From: Linnemannia elongata
Taxonomy: Eukaryota; Mortierellomycota; Mortierellomycetes; Mortierellales; Mortierellaceae
Assembly (NCBI GenBank): GCA_036320915.1
Contig: JAXBDG010000009.1
Coordinates: 2,108,001 to 2,172,000 of the forward strand
Length of the DNA: 64,000 nucleotides
Reading direction: 5' to 3'
The position numbers were made by a program, and so were the translations under genes. The notes under the pieces are model-generated. The model searched no databases. It saw nothing but the letters and a program-made list of their open reading frames with translations, and had not been told where the DNA came from. Below are positions 57,669-64,000 of the stretch, in pieces. The first letter of the stretch is position 1. The number at the start of each line of letters is the position of its first letter.

Positions 57669-57802
57669 GCTCCTCTGAATACCCCAAAATACAACCATAA
57701 TCCCTCACCATCCTCCTCCATACCCATTTCACTATTTCCCTTTTTTCCCCCTCCACACCTTTGCATATCGACTTTCCAACTCTGCCCCTTTCATAAAACG
57801 AA

Positions 57803-58378
57803 ATGCTCCCCCACACTATCATCTTGGCCATCGTCAGCTGCTTGGCATTCACCTCCTCTGTTCACGGCGTAAACCTCCCCGCTACTCAAGACCAACTCTC
57901 CAACAAGCGTGATATGTCCTCCGTCTGGCTGGCTCAAGCTGAGGCCCAAGCCATGGTTCCTCTCAAGCGCCGCAACAATGTTGTTCAACCTGCTGGTACT
58001 GCCATGAAGTCTCACAACGACTGCGACGATGAAGAGGACGAAGACGAGGACGAAGACGATGATGAAGAAGATGATGAGGACGAATGGGACGAGGACGATA
58101 GCCATGGCAATGGACACCACGGTAAAAACGATCACCACGCCGGGATGGGACACGGCACCAACGGCAGACAGGGGACGATGGATGGAACCCGTGATGAGTC
58201 AGGTACTTTTATGGGTACCTACACAGTGACGATGGTTCCTGGTGCGACTGCGACGAACGCGGCCGGCCAGCCCGAGATGACTGGTAGACCCTCGGCTGCT
58301 TCAGTTGTTGTTGTTAAGACCCGTAGTGGTGCAGGACTCGCGTTAGTCTCGCTCGTCTTGGCCATCTATTTCTTGTAG
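57803..58378 (+). CDS. small acidic secreted protein with probable GPI-anchor signal, 191 aa
   Basis: Signal peptide MLPHTIILAIVSCLAFTSSV is followed by Lys-Arg sites (NKRD, LKRRN) that could be cut by a Kex2-type protease. An almost pure Asp/Glu tract lies at about 74-100, then a His/Gly-rich stretch. A Thr/Ala/Pro-rich region follows, and a hydrophobic C-terminus (GAGLALVSLVLAIYFL) directly before the stop, as in GPI-anchored wall proteins. The acidic and His-rich parts could bind metal ions. No family recognised. A strong TATA box suggests regulated or high expression. Confidence 0.72.
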   Translation: MLPHTIILAIVSCLAFTSSVHGVNLPATQDQLSNKRDMSSVWLAQAEAQAMVPLKRRNNVVQPAGTAMKSHNDCDDEEDEDEDEDDDEEDDEDEWDEDDSHGNGHHGKNDHHAGMGHGTNGRQGTMDGTRDESGTFMGTYTVTMVPGATATNAAGQPEMTGRPSAASVVVVKTRSGAGLALVSLVLAIYFL

Positions 58379-58558
58379 TTCCTTCCCTTCCACAAAATTT
58401 TTATATAATTTTCCTACTTCGCCTTAATTTAGTGTCTGGCAATAATAATACAGCTGTAGTATCAAGTTTTAATGAGAGATGAGGGATGCTAAGATCTATA
58501 AAAAATGCAAAAAGGTGGTAGTATGCGAATGATGCTTGGTGAAACGAGTAATGGGTGC

Positions 58559-60220
58559 TTACTCCTTGGCGAGTTTCCTCTTCTTGCTCTTCTTATCTTC
58601 CAGCTTGCCCATACTCTCCCAGAGATCATCATCGTTCTCATCGTCATCACCTTCACCTCCCTCAGCCCGCTTCTTCTTGTTCGACATCTCACCATCCTCT
58701 TCATCCTCAGCGGGCTCGGCTGGGGTGTATTCTCCAACGACGACAGCAGTCATACGCTGCTTGAGGTAGACCTTGTGCAGCAGTTTCCTGGTTTTGGTCA
58801 TCTCGTGCACACGTAGGCAACGGTCCATGGCGACTGTGACAAGGTGTGTGGTGGAATCGTTCTCGAAGGGAATAAATGTTGCCAATGCCGTCGCCACTCC
58901 AGTAAACCCTATATGTCATTTTGTTACAACGTTATGAACAAAGTGTTAACTTTGTGCCAGAAGCAAAGCAAAATGCGAAGTAACCAGATGAAAGAAAGAG
59001 CAAATGTTACCTTTGTACTGTCCGATAATGGCACCGGTAAGGGTATCAACAGAGTAAACGTTCGTCACGGTATCAGAAAAGACAATCTCACTTCCGTCCT
59101 TGCCGTTGGCCATCGCGACCACAGGCATCTCGCCCACTTCAGCATCAACTGCAGGTCTCCTGGCTCCGCTCTTGACATCGTAAACTCTGATCTGGTGGTT
59201 CCGTGTGCCGACAGCGATCCTGGAGGTATCGTACTGGTTCAGGAACTGCAGATCCGTGTTCCACACAGGAACGCGCAAGTCCAGGTAGTCGTTCTTGACG
59301 TTCTTGGCCTTGAAGATCTGGCCATTGGCGAGGATTTCTTTGGACTTGTGACGAGCCTCGGGTCCTCCCTTTGCTGGTGCTGGTGTTGGTTCTGGTGCTG
59401 CCTTTTTGCTGTTCTTCTTGCCCTTCTTTGGTGCTGGCTCTGGCGTCTCTTCCTCTGCTGCTGGGTCCTTGGTGAGAGCCTTGAGGTCCCAGAGAGTGAG
59501 TTCTTGCTCCTTGCCTCCTGTTGCGACAATGTGGTGTTCCCGAGGGTGAACTCTCATCCTGCAGATATCCTTTCCGACGTCCAGTACAGTTGTCTTTGAG
59601 TGATCCGCAATGGATTGCACAACAAGGCGACCAGTGTTTGTGCATGTAATAACCGACCTACAGACGTGCAAAACAAGGTATGGTTAGTTGACCTGTGTTT
59701 TGTTATCCTGGTCCATACGATGCATAATATGAGCAATTGAAGACATACTCAGAGCTGGCGAACAGTCCAACAAAGACAGTATCGACTTTGCCCTCCTTTC
59801 CAAGAGTGTGCTTGAACTCTGTGGTGATAGTTCCATCCTTGGGATCCAACAACTGAACAAGTCCATTCTTGCGAGCAACGGCGAGATGCTTCTTTTCAGA
59901 GTCCCAGCACATCAATTGAATAGCTTTCTCACGATCTGGAATACCCCAGGTCTCGACGGTTGGAACTGGTTTGGGGGGTGCTTCTGGGGTAGGCTGGTTC
60001 CTGCGGACACGCTTGGGCTTGACCACGACGGGTTCGGTAATGGTCACGACTATGTTGGCGGAAAGAAAAGTAAGAACGAGATGTGTGAGACGAGAATTTG
60101 GATGTGATGGCAGCTGGTGAGAATGGTTGCTGAATCAGGTTGTATTATTGAGAGATGAGACGAGACAGTACCTTTGACGAGGCCCTGCTCATCGCCGGTG
60201 TAGAAGCGTTGCGATGACAT
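58559..60220 (-). CDS. NSA1: NSA1 / WDR74-type 60S ribosome biogenesis factor, 4 exons, 448 aa
   Basis: WD40 propeller protein of pre-60S particles in the nucleolus; in yeast it works with Rix7, and mammalian WDR74 with the MTR4-exosome. Exons 60220-60172, 60049-59749, 59657-59011 and 58908-58559. The start gives MSSQRFYTGDEQGLVKG, a first WD strand. Diagnostic stretches are DYLDLRVPVWNTDLQFL, NHQIRVYDVKSGARRPAV and the C-terminal DRCLRVHEMTKTRKLLHKVYLKQ. These match the WDR74 pattern, in which a VYLK stretch closes the propeller. A Lys/Ala/Pro-rich insertion (about 205-235) and a Lys/Asp/Glu tail are typical nucleolar additions. The start lies about 900 bp from the divergent HUWE1/TOM1-like gene. 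Confidence 0.92.
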
Positions 60221-61116
60221 GGTCGATTAGGGGAAGAAGGTATGAGCGAGAAAGGGAGAGGGGGAATAAACAAGGAACCAAAGTGAAAGAAAGTCAAGAG
60301 GCAAAAAAAAGAAAAATTGTTTACTCTCTCAATGATTTGTGACTGGCAATCCACTGTGGGGCGAACAAGCGTTTGTTGAGGTTGAGGGAGCAGTTAGAAT
60401 AAGCCTTGAGTGCCAAGACTACAGAAAGCGGGAGTAGCAGTTGTGGGACCAACTTAAGCTCAGAGTATAGAAACAGTGATGTTGCCATAACTTCTGCGTG
60501 AACCGAGTAGAATGTAAACTATATGGTTGAGATAAAGAACAGTATGCCTTAATGGTCCAAAGGGGCTACTTAAGGCTGGAGGGAGTTTTGCCACCAAAAA
60601 CCGGAGTTTCGAGCAAAGTCAGTCGAGCATTTTGCCAAGCCACATTTCGCCCCTTTAGCTCGGTGCAGCCAACATGAGGATGACGACGCTATCTCGTCTG
60701 TCTCGTAACCCCTCACTCTCACTTTTTTTTTTTGTTTGTTTGACCAAACCAACCTCGCTTCCACTACACCCACACACGCCTGTTATACACACGCCTGTTA
60801 TACACACGCACATACACCCACACTCTTGTTTGTTGTTGTCAGTCAACGCACATACACCACACATCGAAAGTCATTCGTCAAACAACATAAAAAAGAACGA
60901 GAGCGAGACGCGTTCTTTCCCCTCCTTCCTTCCCACCCTTCCTTCGTTCTTCCTGAGACGCCTTCCTTTTTTTTTTTTTTTTTGTTTTATTTGCTCACAA
61001 TTCTTTTTCCACGCCACGACACAAGCACACACACTCACACTCACACACGCAAGCACACATTCTCCTTCTTTTTGACCCATTCAACACTTACCCATAAACC
61101 TTGAGGAGCACATCGA
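60221..61116. other. divergent promoter region of NSA1 and the HECT ligase gene
   Basis: The right part is CT-rich with a T17 stretch and CACACA runs before the ligase start; the left part is AG-rich, so CT-rich for NSA1. No gene. Confidence 0.5.
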
Positions 61117-64000
61117 ATGAAGATTAAAAAGGCCCCTGTCAAGAAGCTGGCGGTACCGGTAAGATACAGTCCCCAGTTGTGCCTCAAAGCTCTTTGTCAC
61201 CGCGCCGCAGTAGACGTCATATCATCTCCGACATACATCATATTGATACCCAGCAGCTGTGCCAGTCAACGTTATGACTGTGCCAAACGACTTAGTACAG
61301 TTACGAACACGGGCAAAAACAAGTCCAACAAACAGCACTGTAGAAGACAATGACTAAGTGCTGTGAATTGCCTCGACTTGTCATGGACCTGGCTTTTTTG
61401 TTTGTGTGCATTGGCATTGTTCACGTTTATTTCCCGCGTGTGTGAAGGAGACCAGCGACGAATGGTCGTTACAAGCAGGCTCAAAGTCTCATTAAGAGGC
61501 TAAGAATGCGTGGCAAAAGGAGGACAAGAGAGACAGAGAATAACCCTTTCACGAGGAGACGAAAAAAGGGACCATGTGGTTGTCACCACCACTACAGATA
61601 CATCCTTCGTGTGCCTGCTGCAAAAGCAAAAACGAGAATAAGAACGCTAACCTATGCACCTCGTGCTCTGTGAAAAATAGCCACTCCCAATTCGAAACCT
61701 CATCAAGACACTCAAGGAGTGTCCAGAGGCAGAGCTTGCGGCACATATCGAAGCAAATCCAGAATGGACTTGGCCACGCGGAGACTTGTTCCACTGGGTC
61801 GGTGTTCTCAACCGTTTCGACGAGATCCTCGACACCCTCTGCAAAACTCACGATATGAAGAAGCCCCAGCCAAAGGAGCTTTCGCCCGCCGACCGACGTC
61901 TCACCCTTGCCATCCTCTCCTTCTCACGACTCTTACTCGAAAGCTGCACTAACAGAAACCTTTATGCCTCATATGAGGTATTTAACAAATACTTGCTTAT
62001 TTGTAATTTGCATTTGTCACATTGGACCTATTGTACCACAAAAAAGACAATTCTTTTCTCACCATTGTGTTGCCTCCTCCCCTTGTAATAATAGCAACTG
62101 AACGATCTACTGAACACTCGCGACCTGGACATTCTGGAGTCATGTTTGCGGCTGTTGCTTCGACCAGCCCAGCGTCACAGCGCTCAACGTTCGGCACGAT
62201 CAATATTCACAGTCTCGCAGGATCGCCTCTTGGCGCTGGCGCACTCATGGGGCAGCAAAGAATATGGGCTGGATCTTCAACAGTTGGCAGATGACAAGGC
62301 AGAGATCCCAGAGCGGCTCCGGTCAGTGAACTTTCAATTCTTCCGGACAGTCGCCCCATCAAAAAACCCCATCACAGATTCGCCGCCCACGTCATCAGCT
62401 GCGCCAACAGGACATACCATAGCTGCTTCTTCAGCCACAACACCGTCAAGCGCATCTGCGCCTCCGACCTCAGCCTCCGGAAAGCCAAGGAGACATTCCA
62501 ACTCTGGCACATCATCGTCTCATGTCTCTGCAGTGGTCACCACTGGAACCGCCACACCAGCCTTTTCATCTGCAAGCGAGGGTTTGGTTGTGATCCAAGT
62601 CTCAGACCCTCAGCAATTGGGAGCTACAGATTATGAGATCCTTAACCATCTGGTACAAGAGTACCAGGTCCCAGAAGAACATCATTTTCAGCTTCTCAGT
62701 CGGATCAGGATAGCCACTGGAATTCGTGACCCTAAGCGCCGCCAGCAACTCTTGCTAATCCGTATCTTGGCAGTTGCTGTCATGTCGCACGTTCTTTCTG
62801 AGGCCGTCATTGTCGAAAAGTTCTTCGCCTTTGAACCCGAGATCATCCAGAGCTTGACTGATCTGATCCACCCCGACCACAAAGTGCCATTCGTAAGTTC
62901 TCTTTGACTAATACACTGCCTGTAGAATGTGACATGCATTTCTTGTTCTTGTTCGAACACAGGCTCGCCCTAACATAAACCCCTTTCACATCGTGTAGCC
63001 TGTACAAACTGTCGCACTCTTTGCTTTAGACGGGCTGGCTCATTTGAGGAACAGGCAACCAGATGTGTTAACCGCTATCAATGCCTCTGCTAGCCATGGT
63101 GTCCTCTTGTATGCACTGCGCAAGATCATTACAGGACTGGATTCAGAGAATGGTATGTATTGTTGATATTTTCATGACGATGTTGATTTGTAAGACATTT
63201 CAACAAAAGCTTCAAGTGGTATTTTAACTGTTACCATTCACTTTTGACATGATAGCTCCTTATCCTCAGGACTTTCTGGATGCCATGTTTGCGCTTATTT
63301 CGTATATCATCAGCTCACAGACGGGAGGCAACATGGTTATTTCTGCAGGCCTTGTCCCTGTACTGCTTCAATTGCTCTCGAATAAGCATTCGTCTCATTT
63401 GAAGGTAAGAATCTGGCTTCCGATGCGGCATTTTTTTTACACGCAGAATATACTGAAACGAGACTGACATTAACCCATCTTTTCTTACCTTTTGTAGAAT
63501 GTCACCAAGAGCGTCACGATCCTCGACAGTCTTGTTTACGGGTTTAGCACAGCGTTCACATCATTTTGCACGTCAGGTGGACTCAACAGTCTAGTGGCAA
63601 GGATGAAGGAAGAGGTCGACTACTCTTTGAAATTGGTCAAGGATGCGGAGGCCTCTCAAATGACAGATGTCAGCTCAACGGATGCTGGTGCGCCCAAAGG
63701 TTCGTTATCATATATCTCCCATAGACTGTTTAGTAACGTTTACGCAATAATGCCTTTATCTAATCGACAGGGTTCTACTTTACTACGTTGTACAGAAGAA
63801 GAGACATCGCCTATTCCGTTCGAGAGGACAGCATTGTCAAAAGCCATGTTCAAGTTCATCATCCATATGATGCAGAGTCCTGGCACTCACGAAGGCTTGC
63901 GGAACTTGATCGAGACAACCTTGCCAGCGACACTCAGAGACATTATGGAACATCCCTCTGCTCTCGGAAATTCTATCTACGCTCATGGTATGTATCAAGT
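61117..64000 (+). CDS. TOM1: HUWE1/TOM1-type HECT E3 ubiquitin ligase, N-terminal part, cut off by the window end
   Basis: Exons 61117-61158, 61681-61977, 62095-62892, 62999-63152, 63256-63404, 63498-63699 and 63796-63987 are in phase and give about 611 residues; a donor (GTATGT) at 63988 shows the gene continues. The start MKIKKAPVKKLAVP followed by RNLIKTLKECPEAELAAHI and WPRGDLFHWVGVLNRFDEIL is the conserved N-terminus of this giant ligase family (DUF908), with armadillo-like helices after it. Family members exceed 3000 residues and end in a HECT domain, which is outside this window. They ubiquitinate many nuclear and ribosome-linked substrates. The first exon codes for only 14 residues and is followed by a 522-nt intron. 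The acceptor of exon 7 was set at 63795 because it keeps the conserved EEETSPIPFE frame. Confidence 0.9.

Larger units (their letters stand above)
55831..57802. other. 2.0-kb intergenic region between divergent genes
   Basis: Divergent promoters of the reductase (left) and the small surface protein (right), each with its own TATA-like site. It holds an A38 run at 57263-57300. Open frames here lack any family resemblance. No gene seen. Confidence 0.55.

Noticed and set aside
60580..60612. weak match to the reverse complement near 45295-45325 (shared TTGCCACCAAAA)
   Set aside because: Only a dozen identical bases; not enough to call a repeat or mobile element.

Overview
The window is nuclear DNA from a filamentous, intron-rich fungus. 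The best fit is an early-diverging lineage of the Mortierella type (Mortierellomycota/Mucoromycota). The signs are many short GT-AG introns (about 100-500 nt) with CTAAC-like branch points and TAG/CAG acceptors. Fungal-type housekeeping genes, a NACHT/WD40 STAND protein with pentapeptide repeats, and two 7-TM receptors of the frizzled/smoothened-like kind point the same way. Long A/T homopolymers and CT-rich upstream regions are common. The lineage is inferred from gene content, not proven.

Layout. 0.5-2.6 kb: protoporphyrinogen oxidase (minus). 2.9-5.7 kb: a DXD-type glycosyltransferase (minus). 6.4-7.8 kb: a decayed WD40 fragment related to the large gene at 37.9-43.1 kb. 8.0-11.6 kb: a metacaspase with a very long spacer between its two halves. 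11.6-15.0 kb: gene-free, rich in simple sequence. 15.0-17.8 kb: threonyl-tRNA synthetase. 18.5-20.0 kb: an unrecognised secreted acidic protein. 21.1-24.8 kb: MTR4 RNA helicase. 25.0-27.1 kb: a C2H2 protein, convergent with a mitochondrial RRM-like protein at 27.2-28.3 kb. 28.6-31.5 kb: splicing factor CWF19. 31.7-34.4 kb: receptor copy 1. 37.9-43.1 kb: NLR-like STAND NTPase. 43.5-45.1 and 46.0-47.9 kb: two divergent F-box-like genes. 48.7-50.9 kb: receptor copy 2. 54.6-55.8 kb: NADP-dependent alkenal/prostaglandin-reductase-like enzyme. 57.8-58.4 kb: small acidic cell-surface protein. 58.6-60.2 kb: NSA1/WDR74. 61.1 kb to the end: first seven exons of a HUWE1/TOM1-type HECT ubiquitin ligase.

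The genes form no single pathway. RNA biology is well represented: MTR4 (nuclear exosome), CWF19 (spliceosome/lariat turnover), NSA1 (60S assembly, which in yeast is linked to Mtr4) and ThrRS. The accessory part is 31-55 kb, where receptor paralogues bracket the STAND gene and the F-box pair.

Most notable observation: the gene-free regions upstream of the two receptor paralogues share at least five short blocks in the same order. These include identical 20-nt and 21-nt stretches 1-2 kb from the start codons. This looks like retained cis-regulatory DNA or a long 5' leader/non-coding transcript. All exon boundaries were read by eye from splice signals, reading phase and family similarity; none has been checked against RNA data.
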